Assembly: GCF_002845275.2 (NCBI RefSeq)
Contig: NZ_CP088149.1
Coordinates: forward strand, 1,422,501-1,486,500
Reading direction: 5' to 3'
DNA length: 64,000 nucleotides
Source: Pseudomonas sp. S06B 330
GTDB taxonomy: Bacteria; Pseudomonadota; Gammaproteobacteria; Pseudomonadales; Pseudomonadaceae
Shown: positions 1-10,476 of the stretch, piece after piece
Position numbering within the stretch: position 1 is the first letter of the stretch
Layout: each line of letters starts with the position of its first letter
Notes under the pieces: model-generated
The model's database searches: none
Told to the model about the DNA's origin: nothing
Seen by the model: the letters and a program-made list of their open reading frames with translations, nothing else
Made by a program: the position numbers and the translations under genes

Positions 1-253
<253 letters not shown>

Positions 254-337
254 ATCGACGACATCAGCTGTTTCATAAGCTCCCACACGAATTGCTTGAT
301 TCATTGAAGAAGACGATATCGGTAACAGCTCTTAACT

Positions 338-414
<77 letters not shown>

Positions 415-424
415 GTTTCTTGTT

Positions 425-500
425 GGGGCCATAGCTCAGCTGGGAGAGCGCCTGCCTTGCACGCAGGAGGTCAGCGGTTCGATCCCGCTTGGCTCCACCA
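425..500 (+). tRNA. alaT: tRNA-Ala (TGC anticodon)
   Basis: A 76-nt cloverleaf: acceptor GGGGCCA pairs with TGGCTCC (one G-T pair), D-arm GCTCAGCTGGGAGAGC, anticodon loop CTTGCAC with TGC, T-arm with GGTTCGATCCC, and an encoded CCA. It follows tRNA-Ile by 10 bases and is co-transcribed with the rRNAs. Confidence 0.98.
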
Positions 501-723
501 CCCCCTTGTTACCATGTCAAAGCTTAGAAATGAATATTCGCATCGAATATTGATTTCTGAACTTTTTCAGAATCGTTCTTTAAAAATTTGGGTATGTGAT
601 AGAAAGATAGACTGGACAGCACTTTCACTGGTGTTTGTTCAGGCTAAGGTAAAATTTGTGAGTTTTCATGAATTTTCGGCGAATGTCGTCTTCACAGTAT
701 AACCAGATTGCTTGGGGTTATAT
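501..723 (+). other. 16S-23S spacer, tRNA-Ala to 23S part, with boxA-like site
   Basis: No gene. It holds GTTCTTTAAAAATTT at about 575-589, which resembles the boxA antitermination element (consensus TGCTCTTTAACAA) usual in rRNA leaders and spacers. Its last bases (704-723) form the 5' arm of the 23S processing stem. The boxA role is inferred from family knowledge. Confidence 0.7.

Positions 724-730
<7 letters not shown>
704..730 (+). other. 5' arm of the pre-23S processing stem
   Basis: Bases 704-730 (CAGATTGCTTGGGG then TTATATGGTCAAG) are almost perfectly complementary to 3606-3633, on the far side of the 23S gene; one extra base is the only interruption. This long stem brackets the 23S and is the expected RNase III substrate for releasing pre-23S. 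Confidence 0.85.
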
Positions 731-3605
<2,875 letters not shown>

Positions 3606-3614
<9 letters not shown>

Positions 3615-3633
3615 ATAACACCCAAGCAATCTG
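3606..3633 (+). other. 3' arm of the pre-23S processing stem
   Basis: CTTGACCATATAACACCCAAGCAATCTG pairs with 704-730 upstream of the 23S. Together they define the mature 23S boundaries and leave a short 23S-5S spacer (about 3634-3746) with no gene. Confidence 0.85.
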
Positions 3634-3746
3634 CAACGCAGATTGTGGTGGTGAAGACGAAATGAACCGAAAGTTCGTAAAACCACAAATTGTCACATAC
3701 CCAATTCGCTGGAGTGTCTAACAAGACCTTCTGGCAACAGAATTTC

Positions 3747-3862
3747 TTGACGACCATAGAGCATTGGAACCACCTGATCCCATCCCGAACTCAGCAGTGA
3801 AACGATGCATCGCCGATGGTAGTGTGGGGTTTCCCCATGTGAGAGTAGGTCATCGTCAAGAT
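3747..3862 (+). rRNA. rrf: 5S ribosomal RNA
   Basis: About 116 bases. Terminal helix TTGACGAC...GTCGTCAAG-type ends (TTGACGACC at the start, GGTCATCGTCAAG at the end) and internal CCCGAACTCAGCAGTGAAACGATGCATCGCCGATGGTAGTGTGGGG are typical of Pseudomonas 5S. It is the last gene of the operon and precedes an intrinsic terminator. Confidence 0.95.
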
Positions 3863-3871
3863 TAAATTCCG

Positions 3872-3905
3872 AAACCCCTATCTGCGTACGCAGGTAGGGG
3901 TTTTG
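3872..3905 (+). terminator. rRNA operon terminator
   Basis: AAACCCCTATCTGC, loop GTAC, then GCAGGTAGGGGTTTT: a stem of about 12 bp (one mismatch) followed by a T-rich run, 10 bases after 5S. Confidence 0.9.
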
Positions 3906-4043
3906 TCTTTTCCGGCGCTGGCCCTGGCCGTTGCCTGGGAGCCGGCCTTACCGGCGATACCGCCACTGCGCAATCGCTGACACCTCAGCGGTATCCTCGC
4001 CGCCAAGAGCGGATCCCACAGTCCTGCCCGCACCAATCAGCGG
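3906..4043. other. Gap with a REP-type fragment and a hairpin
   Basis: No gene seen. It holds GGGAGCCGGCCTTACCGGCGATA at 3937-3959, one arm of the same REP family seen at 27754, 29758 and 41573, and a 7-bp hairpin TGCCCGC/GCGGGCA at about 4025-4046. Confidence 0.6.
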
Positions 4044-4070
4044 GCAAAAAAAACCACCCCGTAGGGTGGT
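4044..4070 (-). terminator. Terminator of the small Cys-rich gene
   Basis: Read on the minus strand: stem ACCACCC, loop TACG, stem GGGTGGT, then eight T. It lies 18 bases past the stop at 4088 and points away from the rRNA operon, so it also separates the two convergent units. Confidence 0.88.
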
Positions 4071-4087
4071 CTTAGGCTTGCGTACGC

Positions 4088-4402
4088 TTAAACGAAAGCT
4101 TGTGGTGCTACACCACGTGGCAGGCGGCAGCGATCAGGCTGGGCGGCCAGGCGTACACGCCAGTTGGCCTTGAAGCAGAACGTGGTGGCTTGCACCTGGC
4201 TCGCTTGAGGCGCTTGGCTCGCCAGGCGCTGCTTGCGCAGTTCGGCCAGGGAAGGGGTGGCCTTCTTGGCTGGCACCGCTTCCGCTTTGACCAGGGACCG
4301 CTGACAGGATTTGCAATCGATCTTGTCGGCGTCAGCAGTGAGGCTAAGGTTGTTGCCAGTGCGACCGCAAGCGACTGCGTCGCCGCTCGTTGAGTAATGC
4401 AT
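4088..4402 (-). CDS. Hypothetical small protein with a C-x10-C-x2-C pattern
   Basis: About 104 residues from the ATG at 4402 (an upstream ATG would add 28 residues but has no better ribosome site). I do not recognise a family. Near the N-terminus there is a CG residue pair, then ten or more residues later CKSC, a spacing that could bind zinc. The middle is Ala/Gln-rich (ASQAPQASQVQ) and the C-terminus is basic. A strong terminator sits just downstream, which supports a real gene. Function unknown. Confidence 0.6.
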   Translation of the reverse strand: MHYSTSGDAVACGRTGNNLSLTADADKIDCKSCQRSLVKAEAVPAKKATPSLAELRKQRLASQAPQASQVQATTFCFKANWRVRLAAQPDRCRLPRGVAPQAFV

Positions 4403-4498
4403 TACCAAACCGTACATCTCCACACATATGAACAAAAGCGCGGTATTTTCGCACAGGTTGGCGCAGGATGCGGCGCTAACCTTCATCGCCTGCTGCCA

Positions 4499-6232
4499 CT
4501 AAGGCGTCCAGTCCACATCATGCTCTTCAAGATAGGCATCCACGGCAGCCCCGACCGTTGGCTGAAAGATATCGCTGCCAATATGCTTCAACACCTCCAG
4601 GCGCTGGAGCTTGTCCTTGACTGGGTCTTTCATTTCGGCGAAGCGCAGCTCAATGTTTGCCGCACGCAGTGACTGTTCCAACTCCACCAGCATGTCCGCC
4701 GAGGTGACGTCCACACTGGTAACCGGCTCTGCGGCCACCACAACCCGACGCACCTCGCTCGGAGCGTTAGCGATGGCCTCCAGCACACACTTCTGAAACA
4801 GCTCGGCATTGGCAAAGAACAGCGGTGCATCCCAGCGAAACAGCACCAGCCCAGGCACCAGACGCGCCCTGGGGTAGCGGGAAATATCGTGATAGCCACG
4901 GACCCCGTCCACACGGCCGAGCACCGTGTAATGCGGACGCCAGCCATCCCAGAGAAACTCGATCACGGCGATGACAACCGCCAGGCCAATGCCAGGGACC
5001 GCACCGAGCACAACCACCCCGACAAAGCAGGTTATTGACAGCCAGCACTCCCAACGCTGGATACGGTAGATCCGCTTCAGGTCCTTGATCTCGAACAGGC
5101 CGATGGCGGCCGCGATCACCACAGCGGCGAGGGCGCTGTTAGGCAGGTGTTGCAATAGGTTGGGCGCAAACAGCAGCAACAGCGCCACACCGATAGCGCC
5201 GAACACGCCGGTAAGTTGCGTGCGCGATCCGGCCGCTTCGGCAACGGGTGTGCGCGACGAGCTACTACTGATGGGAAAGCCCTGGAACAGTCCTGTTGCC
5301 AGGTTGGCGACCCCCAGACCGACCATTTCCTGATTCGGGTCCACCGGTGTACGGGTCTTGGCCGCATAGGTGCGCGACAGCACGCTGGTGTCGGCGAACG
5401 ACACCAGGGCAACGGCGAAGCCACCGATCAATACGGTGATCAAGTCCCCGGCCTGTAGCCACGGTACAGCGAAGGCGGGTAACCCTTGTGGCATCGAGCC
5501 CAGTACTTTCACATCGTGACTGGCATCGAGGCCTAGAGAGCCCACTACCAGCGTTGCGGCGACCACGGCGATAAGGATGCCGGGTACGCGCTTGTAGCGC
5601 GCGAGGACAAGGATCAGCGCGAGAGTTCCGGCACCTACGGCAAAGCCTGCCCAGTTGCCCTGACCGGCCACAAGTGCCTGACCGAGGCCCAGGACATCAC
5701 GCAGCGGTCCGCTGCTCTCCACGGAAATACCGAACAGCTTGGGTGTCTGGCTAATCAGTACCGTGAAGGCAATACCGTTCATGTAGCCGTAGCGAATGGG
5801 CTTGGACAGTAACTCAGTGATAAAGCCCAGGCGCAGCAGGCCAGCACCAATACACACCAACCCGGACACCAACGCCATGGCGCTGGCCAGGGCAATGGCA
5901 CGCAGGGGATCGCCGCCGGACAACGGCAGCACCACCGCCAGAATGATAGCCGCCAGCGCCGAGTCGGGGCCAAGTACCAGAATTCGGCTAGGTCCGAACA
6001 GCGCATAGGCCAGCAGCGGCACAATGCTCGCGTATAACCCATAGATACCCGGCACGCCTGACGCTTCGGCATAGGCGATGCCTACCGGCACCAGCATGGT
6101 GGTCAGCACCAGGCCGGCGAGCAGGTCTTTGGGCAGATCGCCCATCTGATAGGCGCGCAGAGTCTGCAAGCCAGGCAACCAGCGTCGCCAGCCGCCCTGA
6201 GTGGTAAACGGGGAGGGTGAGCTTTCGTTCAT
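4499..6232 (-). CDS. SulP-family inorganic anion transporter
   Basis: 577 residues, the normal SulP (SLC26-like) length. Residues ~35-430 form the transporter core, with about 10-12 hydrophobic segments and the family signatures YGLYASIVP, the GPDSALAA turn and the FPISSSSSRTPVAEAAGS loop. A cytoplasmic STAS domain occupies ~445-565 (RLVPGLVLFRWDAPLFFANAELF, then SVDVTSADML). Such proteins take up sulfate, bicarbonate or C4-dicarboxylates by proton or sodium symport; the substrate cannot be told here. No partner gene such as a carbonic anhydrase is adjacent. The ribosome site before the ATG is weak. Confidence 0.93.
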   Translation of the reverse strand: MNESSPSPFTTQGGWRRWLPGLQTLRAYQMGDLPKDLLAGLVLTTMLVPVGIAYAEASGVPGIYGLYASIVPLLAYALFGPSRILVLGPDSALAAIILAVVLPLSGGDPLRAIALASAMALVSGLVCIGAGLLRLGFITELLSKPIRYGYMNGIAFTVLISQTPKLFGISVESSGPLRDVLGLGQALVAGQGNWAGFAVGAGTLALILVLARYKRVPGILIAVVAATLVVGSLGLDASHDVKVLGSMPQGLPAFAVPWLQAGDLITVLIGGFAVALVSFADTSVLSRTYAAKTRTPVDPNQEMVGLGVANLATGLFQGFPISSSSSRTPVAEAAGSRTQLTGVFGAIGVALLLLFAPNLLQHLPNSALAAVVIAAAIGLFEIKDLKRIYRIQRWECWLSITCFVGVVVLGAVPGIGLAVVIAVIEFLWDGWRPHYTVLGRVDGVRGYHDISRYPRARLVPGLVLFRWDAPLFFANAELFQKCVLEAIANAPSEVRRVVVAAEPVTSVDVTSADMLVELEQSLRAANIELRFAEMKDPVKDKLQRLEVLKHIGSDIFQPTVGAAVDAYLEEHDVDWTP

Positions 6233-6418
6233 GCAGTGCCATCCAATGACGCTGATAGGACTCCTTGGGAGGAGTTTTTTAAGGATGGCTTACTATCTTG
6301 GTTGCGCCGAAAAACTTGGCTGCTTCAGATCAACTGCATCCCATTCATGTTGTCACCCCTGAATGACGGCCGAGGGATGACGAACTCGACAGCGCTGGCT
6401 TCTACCCTGGTTTTAAAT
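6233..6418. other. Gap upstream of the SulP gene
   Basis: Promoter region for the leftward SulP gene and 3' region of the RES toxin. A 5-bp hairpin ACTCC/GGAGT followed by six T (6259-6280, plus strand) looks like a terminator but has no plus-strand gene before it. No gene seen. Confidence 0.5.
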
Positions 6419-6916
6419 TTATTGCAGCGGGGGATTGAGCCGTCCATCCAATGCAAACCGCTCCTGCAGCACAACCTCGTAGAGGTCTGCAGCCAGCAGC
6501 GGGTTCATCAGCAGATTCCAGCTATAGGGCGACACGCAGGAAGGAATCAGCACAAAGGGATGCTGTTCCAACAGCTTGGCGCCAAAGGCTTGCTGGCTGC
6601 GACTGGGCGTCCCCGGCCGCAGCCAGTTCAGGTTGGGCACATCCTTTCGCTCGACTTTGTGCACCTTGGAGGTGTCCTTCACCCGTGCTGCTGTCAGCGT
6701 GTGTGCAACGCAGTCTAGCGTCTGGAAGCCTTTATGCACCGCCACTTCCAGAATGGCCGTAGCAGCATCAAGGCTTGCATAGACCACCTGAAACCCCTTG
6801 GGATTCCAGCGCCCGCCACACGCTTCTGCGCCAATACCACTGTTCCATGTAGGCGCGTGCCTGGAATGGTCGAGGCGCCAGAAATGAAGGTCCTGAGCCA
6901 GAGGATCGGTCACCAT
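6419..6916 (-). CDS. RES-domain toxin of a type II toxin-antitoxin pair
   Basis: 165 residues covering the whole RES fold. Visible family features: FWRL with Arg14, GGRWNPKG with Arg36, the strand VVYAS with Tyr46, Glu57 in TAILEVAV, and the C-terminal SWNLLMNP motif. Characterised RES toxins deplete cellular NAD+ by hydrolysis or phosphorolysis and stop growth. The start ATG overlaps the antitoxin stop by one base (TGATG), so translation is probably coupled and antitoxin is made first. Catalytic residues appear intact, so an active toxin is likely. Confidence 0.93.
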   Translation of the reverse strand: MVTDPLAQDLHFWRLDHSRHAPTWNSGIGAEACGGRWNPKGFQVVYASLDAATAILEVAVHKGFQTLDCVAHTLTAARVKDTSKVHKVERKDVPNLNWLRPGTPSRSQQAFGAKLLEQHPFVLIPSCVSPYSWNLLMNPLLAADLYEVVLQERFALDGRLNPPLQ

Positions 6917-7518
6917 CAGTAGACCCCGTAGTCCAGTCGATTCAAGAAGTCAGTGACCAGCTCATAGCCGACCGGATTGGACAGCAGATCGATGGGCGAC
7001 TCACCATCCAGCCCGAGCGCCGGCCGGATCATCCACGCTTCGGCAAGCGCCCGGGTGCCAAACACCTCCTGCGCTTTCTCCAGTACCTCTGCGTAATACA
7101 ACGCCCTGGCACTTTGCTCAGGGCTCAGGGCTTCATCTTTATTCTTCATCCGGCGGGCGAGGGTACGTTCCGACAGGCCGACGATCTTCGCCAGCACGTT
7201 GTGGCGCTTGAAGGTTTCAACGGACTCGACCAGCAGGATGACGGAGCTGAGCGTAAATCCGCTCTGTGTGGCCTTGAACACCTCCATACGGTCGTCGGTG
7301 TCGGTGTTGGGCAGCAGTAGATCGATAATCGGCATACCGGTAGAGGTCGACACTGACACACGGGCAGTACCGTAGCTTCTTTTCGCTGGCGATTCGTTCA
7401 ACCGATGGGCTGCCGCTTTAGTGCTCGTAGTGATCACGGATCCGGCATCGCTAGCTTTCGCTTTGCCAGGCTTTTTCGGCGATTTCCTGGCGTCTGTGTT
7501 TTCCGCAGTAGCAGACAT
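6916..7518 (-). CDS. Xre/MbcA/ParS-type antitoxin (DUF2384)
   Basis: 200 residues. A basic, Ser/Lys/Ala-rich stretch of ~60 residues comes first, which looks disordered and is longer than in many relatives. A helix-turn-helix follows at ~90-135 (LAKIVGLSERTLARRMKN). The toxin-binding DUF2384 segment at ~140-200 includes VFG, EAWM, SPIDLLSN and the end DYGVY. It should neutralise the RES toxin and repress the pair. A palindrome about 40 bases upstream (7557-7570) is a plausible operator. The long N-terminal tail is the unusual part. Confidence 0.9.
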   Translation of the reverse strand: MSATAENTDARKSPKKPGKAKASDAGSVITTSTKAAAHRLNESPAKRSYGTARVSVSTSTGMPIIDLLLPNTDTDDRMEVFKATQSGFTLSSVILLVESVETFKRHNVLAKIVGLSERTLARRMKNKDEALSPEQSARALYYAEVLEKAQEVFGTRALAEAWMIRPALGLDGESPIDLLSNPVGYELVTDFLNRLDYGVY

Positions 7519-7556
7519 GATCGGCGCTCCACTCTAGACAGATGGCATTGAGTGTA

Positions 7557-7570
7557 CTGCCAGTTGGCAG
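7557..7570. promoter_or_regulatory. Candidate operator of the RES/Xre pair
   Basis: CTGCCA GT TGGCAG, a perfect 6+6 inverted repeat, 38 bases upstream of the antitoxin start. Autoregulation by Xre antitoxins through palindromes is known for the family; this particular site is inferred. Confidence 0.5.
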
Positions 7571-7627
7571 AGTCGTGAGAAAAGATTTACGTCATTGTGT
7601 GGCCGAAACGGCTGAGGAAGCACCCAC

Positions 7628-8167
7628 TCAATCGTCCGTCCCATGCAGCCGCAATGCCCGCTGCGCACACTCCCGCCAACTCAGCTTGCGCTTCACTGAC
7701 GACACCATAGGCACTTCCGCCGCCATCACCACGGGCACATCCCGCAAGCGCACCCACGGCTCACTCTGCCAGTACAACAGACTCGCCGTATGGCCACCTG
7801 GCCAGCACATTTGCCCCAGTCGTGGTAGATCCGCCATCTCCGACTCCCGACCATCACGCAACACCGCCACCACCTCATGGGTCAGCCAATGCCGCAGGTG
7901 GCGGTTTTCCGGAATGTGATGGTGGGCGAGCAGGGTATAGGCCCCGGACTCGCTGACCATGGTGGTCGCCTGGTATTGGCCGTAGCGCAGCAGCTGCACG
8001 CTGCGATGTTGGTCCGGGTCGAGTTTGCGGATGCAGTGACCATCGTAGAAACGGCCTGTCAGCCGGCCGAGTTCGTGGGCACAGAACCAGGCCTGGGATT
8101 CGAGCCAGAGGGCGTGGAGAGGGCGGTTGTGGCGGGTGAACAGCATCGGTTCATAGAGATCAGTCAT
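7628..8167 (-). CDS. BRO-N domain protein (phage antirepressor-like)
   Basis: 179 residues, with a good ribosome site (GGAGGT) before the ATG at 8167. Residues ~5-110 match the BRO N-terminal domain: WFCAHELGRLTGR, then SESGAYTLLAHHHIPENRHLRHWLTHEVVAVLR. BRO-N proteins bind DNA and are common in phages and islands, but many Pseudomonas carry them as chromosomal singletons. The C-terminal ~65 residues (WPGGHTASLLYWQSEPWVRLRDVP onward) have no domain I recognise. It lies 109 bases upstream of the toxin-antitoxin pair, in the same direction, and is probably a separate unit. Confidence 0.85.
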   Translation of the reverse strand: MTDLYEPMLFTRHNRPLHALWLESQAWFCAHELGRLTGRFYDGHCIRKLDPDQHRSVQLLRYGQYQATTMVSESGAYTLLAHHHIPENRHLRHWLTHEVVAVLRDGRESEMADLPRLGQMCWPGGHTASLLYWQSEPWVRLRDVPVVMAAEVPMVSSVKRKLSWRECAQRALRLHGTDD

Positions 8168-8290
8168 GGCTGACCTCCGATGGAGCGGTGAACAATGATC
8201 AGGCGAGCCGCGTCTGCGAAAGGCCTGCGAGCGGGGGCGTCGGTAGGCATTTCCATTACCTCTGTGCGATATCAGCTTCTGAGGGCTGGG

Positions 8291-8466
8291 TGTCGGGAGC
8301 TAAGAAACCCCGTACAGAGGGCCGGACGTATTCCCCTTTCAGGTCTTGTATTAGCCCACTCCCGACATTACACAGTGATTTTTGCGCGCAGCAGTAAACC
8401 ACAGGCACAAGAATGTCGCATCTGTCGGGAGCGGACTAGCCGCTGTACGGGCGTTTCTTAGGCGCC
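8291..8466. repeat. Inverted-repeat element of ~175 bases
   Basis: TAAGAAACCCCGTACAG (8301-8316 region) recurs inverted as CTGTACGGGCGTTTCTTA (8443-8460), with one inserted base. The 10-mer TGTCGGGAGC appears at 8291 and again at 8423, and its near inverse ACTCCCGACA at 8358. There is no coding capacity. It may be a miniature element or the ends of a decayed one; I cannot name its family. Confidence 0.5.
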
Positions 8467-8972
8467 AAACAGCACGGTAAGGGGGTTAGAAAGCCGGGTC
8501 AATTGTTGTGGTGTAGGCCATTTCTGAATTTGAGAGATGCTAAGTTGCGACCAACGCTGATTTCCCTTGTCGATGAGTCTGAATGTGCCGGCCTACAATA
8601 TGAAGCGGGTTATGAAACTCATCGGTACAGCAGGCTTGCTGAAGGCGATGGCGGCGTAACGCCTCGGTTTTTCTCTGCTCCAGAAGGCGCTAAACCGGCT
8701 CCATAGCCGCTTTGGAACGTCAGTGGTGCTGATCGCGACAAACGCTTGGGCAATCGCATCGCTGAGGAACGCTTGGTTGACGCATTCAAGATACGAAAGC
8801 GTTTTTACACTCTCTGGGCCAGAAGTGGCCAGTCCAGAGCGACTGCTTTCGGCCAATAGGTGCCTTTAGCCCTTATCCGTGCATGCGCCGCCCGCTGCCT
8901 GATGTCCCCCCTGCAGAGCGTGATAATAATCAGCGTTGATGGAGACGGTCGCGGCGCACATTCCGCCAATGC

Positions 8973-8998
8973 ATCGCGGATAAATCCGCTCCTGCAAC
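8973..8998. repeat. REP-type fragment
   Basis: ATCGCGGATAAATCCGCTCCTGCA, matching the remembered Pseudomonas REP core in which CGCGGAT pairs imperfectly with ATCCGCT. Confidence 0.6.
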
Positions 8999-9099
8999 AG
9001 CGACTGCGACTGCCGATCAGACAGAGCAGCTGTCTTGCGACTAACTTTACCTCGAACACTAAAGTCTCCGTCCACAACTCAACCAGGTAAAGGTTCGTT

Positions 9100-9552
9100 A
9101 TGACTAAAAAAATAGATCTGACGATCACCCACGATTACCTCAATCCGTTTGCCTCGCCGGACAACCCCAAGCTAAGCCCCGAGCTGGTGGACTACCTGTC
9201 AGATAGCGCCTGGTACCACCCCGAGCTGAGCCTGCAGATTCGCTGCCCGGAAGATGAGCGAGAACGCCTTCAGCAAGCCATCAGCAACACCTTTACGGAA
9301 AAGAGCGAGCAACTCAGAGGGGATATTCGCACCCAACGGCTGTTAGCGCTGACACTCTTGGGCTTGGCACTAGCCTTGGTGCTGGCAGGCACGGCTCTGG
9401 GCATTGAAGGCACCATCCCCGTGGGAGTCGTTACCGTCACCGCGTGGATGCTGCTCTGGCGCAGCGGAGAGATATTTTTTCTGGATATCCGCAGCATGAA
9501 TCGGCAGCTGCGTAAGTACCAGCGCATCGCCAGTGCATCAAAGCAGTTTTGA
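9100..9552 (+). CDS. Hypothetical two-helix membrane protein
   Basis: 150 residues, not recognised. Residues 1-75 are soluble and acidic (DYLSDSAWYHPELSLQIRCPEDERERL). Two hydrophobic helices follow at about 80-101 (LLALTLLGLALALVLAGTAL) and 106-120 (IPVGVVTVTAWMLLW), then a basic tail RSMNRQLRKYQRI. The layout suggests a cytoplasmic domain anchored by a hairpin in the inner membrane. A purine-rich AGGTAAAGG lies upstream of the ATG. It stands alone between repeat remnants, with no neighbour that hints at a role. Confidence 0.7.
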   Translation: MTKKIDLTITHDYLNPFASPDNPKLSPELVDYLSDSAWYHPELSLQIRCPEDERERLQQAISNTFTEKSEQLRGDIRTQRLLALTLLGLALALVLAGTALGIEGTIPVGVVTVTAWMLLWRSGEIFFLDIRSMNRQLRKYQRIASASKQF

Positions 9553-9633
9553 TTGAGGTTGATCGTTCTCACGCTACGCGTGGGAGTCATGCCTGAGTTC
9601 AGGTGAGCTGAAAATCCGAATTTTCGACAGAAT

Positions 9634-9673
9634 CGACCCATTGTTGCCCTTCATGAAGGGCAGCAATGGGTCG
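9634..9673. repeat. 40-base near-perfect palindrome
   Basis: CGACCCATTGTTGCCCTTCA with its complement: 19-20 bp arms meeting at TTCATGAA, with only G-T type mismatches. There is no T run, so it is not a simple terminator. A diverged relative of the core (CCGATTGCTGCCCTCCGTGAAGG) lies at 10317-10339, so it belongs to a dispersed family. Confidence 0.7.
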
Positions 9674-9826
9674 GAAGGTGCCGGTCATGGATGACCACTA
9701 TCGACCCAAAACGGTCGGTCGCGGAATTGCGACCAAAAGTAGATATCGTGGTACAAACAGTGCGGAGCAGAGATGGGCAGCCATCCCACTGCTTGAGGGG
9801 TGTTATCAACGACAAGGAGTCCATTT

Positions 9827-10264
9827 ATGAAGATGAACACGTTAGTTCCAGAGATGATTGTCTCTGACTTAAAACGAAGCTTAGATTTTTACTGCCTGAT
9901 TCTGGGCTTCCAAATTGAATACGAAAGGCCTGAAGACAGATTCACTTTCCTGTCCTTTCAAGGGAGCCAATTGATGCTGGAGCAGGATGACTTGGAAGAG
10001 TCTCCATGGCGTGTTGGCCCTCTATTATCACCCTATGGCCGAGGGATGAATCTTTCGATTCAGTGCTCTGATACCAAAGCTTTGGCTAGGGCCATCGAAG
10101 ACGCTGGTATTGAATTGCGCAGACCCATTGAAGAGTGCTGGTACCGAGATAAAGAGCGCCTGCACGGAGAGCTTAATTTTTTGGTGCTTGATCCAGATGG
10201 CTATCTGTTGCGGTTCACTCAGAGCTTAGGTTTCAGAGCAGTCGAGCATCAAGCGATAGCCTGA
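9827..10264 (+). CDS. VOC-family protein (glyoxalase/bleomycin-resistance fold)
   Basis: 145 residues from the ATG at 9827, which follows AAGGAG at a good distance. A GTG at 9800 in frame would add nine residues but overlaps that ribosome site. Typical single-module VOC pattern: MIVSDLKRSLDFYCLILGFQIEYERP at the N-terminus, SQLMLEQDD in the middle and LNFLVLDPDGYLLRFTQSLG near the end, which supplies the usual metal-site Glu/His-type positions. Substrate unknown; homologues include antibiotic-binding proteins and lyases. AT content is a little higher than in neighbouring genes. Confidence 0.85.
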   Translation: MKMNTLVPEMIVSDLKRSLDFYCLILGFQIEYERPEDRFTFLSFQGSQLMLEQDDLEESPWRVGPLLSPYGRGMNLSIQCSDTKALARAIEDAGIELRRPIEECWYRDKERLHGELNFLVLDPDGYLLRFTQSLGFRAVEHQAIA

Positions 10265-10299
10265 ACAAGTGATGTTGCATAGCGCGACTCTGAGCATTT

Positions 10300-10380
10300 C
10301 AACGACCGCTTCTGGCCGATTGCTGCCCTCCGTGAAGGCTATTCCGGGTTGATAGCTGCCGATAGACCAGAAACGGAAGA
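10300..10380. repeat. Diverged copy of a dispersed Pseudomonas repeat
   Basis: GACCGCTTCTGGCCGATTGCTGCCCTCCGTGAAGG resembles the 9634-9673 palindrome region and a sequence type I remember from many Pseudomonas intergenic stretches. No coding function is evident. Confidence 0.45.
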
Positions 10381-10426
10381 AGTCTTTCGCCACCCCAAGC
10401 ACCTGATTTCCAAATCCAACACCCAC

Positions 10427-10456
10427 AAAAAAGGCCGCCTTGCGGCAGCCTTTTTA
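10427..10456 (-). terminator. nrdB terminator
   Basis: AAAAAAGGCCGCCTTGCGGCAGCCTTTTT: a CCGC/GCGG hairpin extended by AAGG/CCTT, flanked by A and T runs on both sides, so it can work in both directions. It lies 20 bases past the nrdB stop. Confidence 0.85.
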
Positions 10457-10476
10457 CTTAGAACCCGAGCGGAAAA

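Larger units (their letters stand above)
8168..9099. other. 930-base gene-poor stretch with repeat remnants
   Basis: No open frame here looks like a gene. The stretch holds an inverted-repeat element (8291-8466), a short CTGGGCCA/TGGCCAG palindrome near 8816, and a REP-type fragment (8973-8998). The composition is less GC-biased than the flanking genes. It probably records decayed mobile DNA. Confidence 0.55.

Noticed and set aside
6258..6280. Hairpin plus T run as a plus-strand terminator
   Set aside because: No plus-strand gene precedes it; the 5-bp stem is weak and probably chance in the SulP upstream region.
8593..8706. Short frame starting near 8600 in the gene-poor stretch (a signal-peptide-like beginning)
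   Set aside because: It stops after about 19 codons, with no continuation in any frame; at most a decayed gene start.
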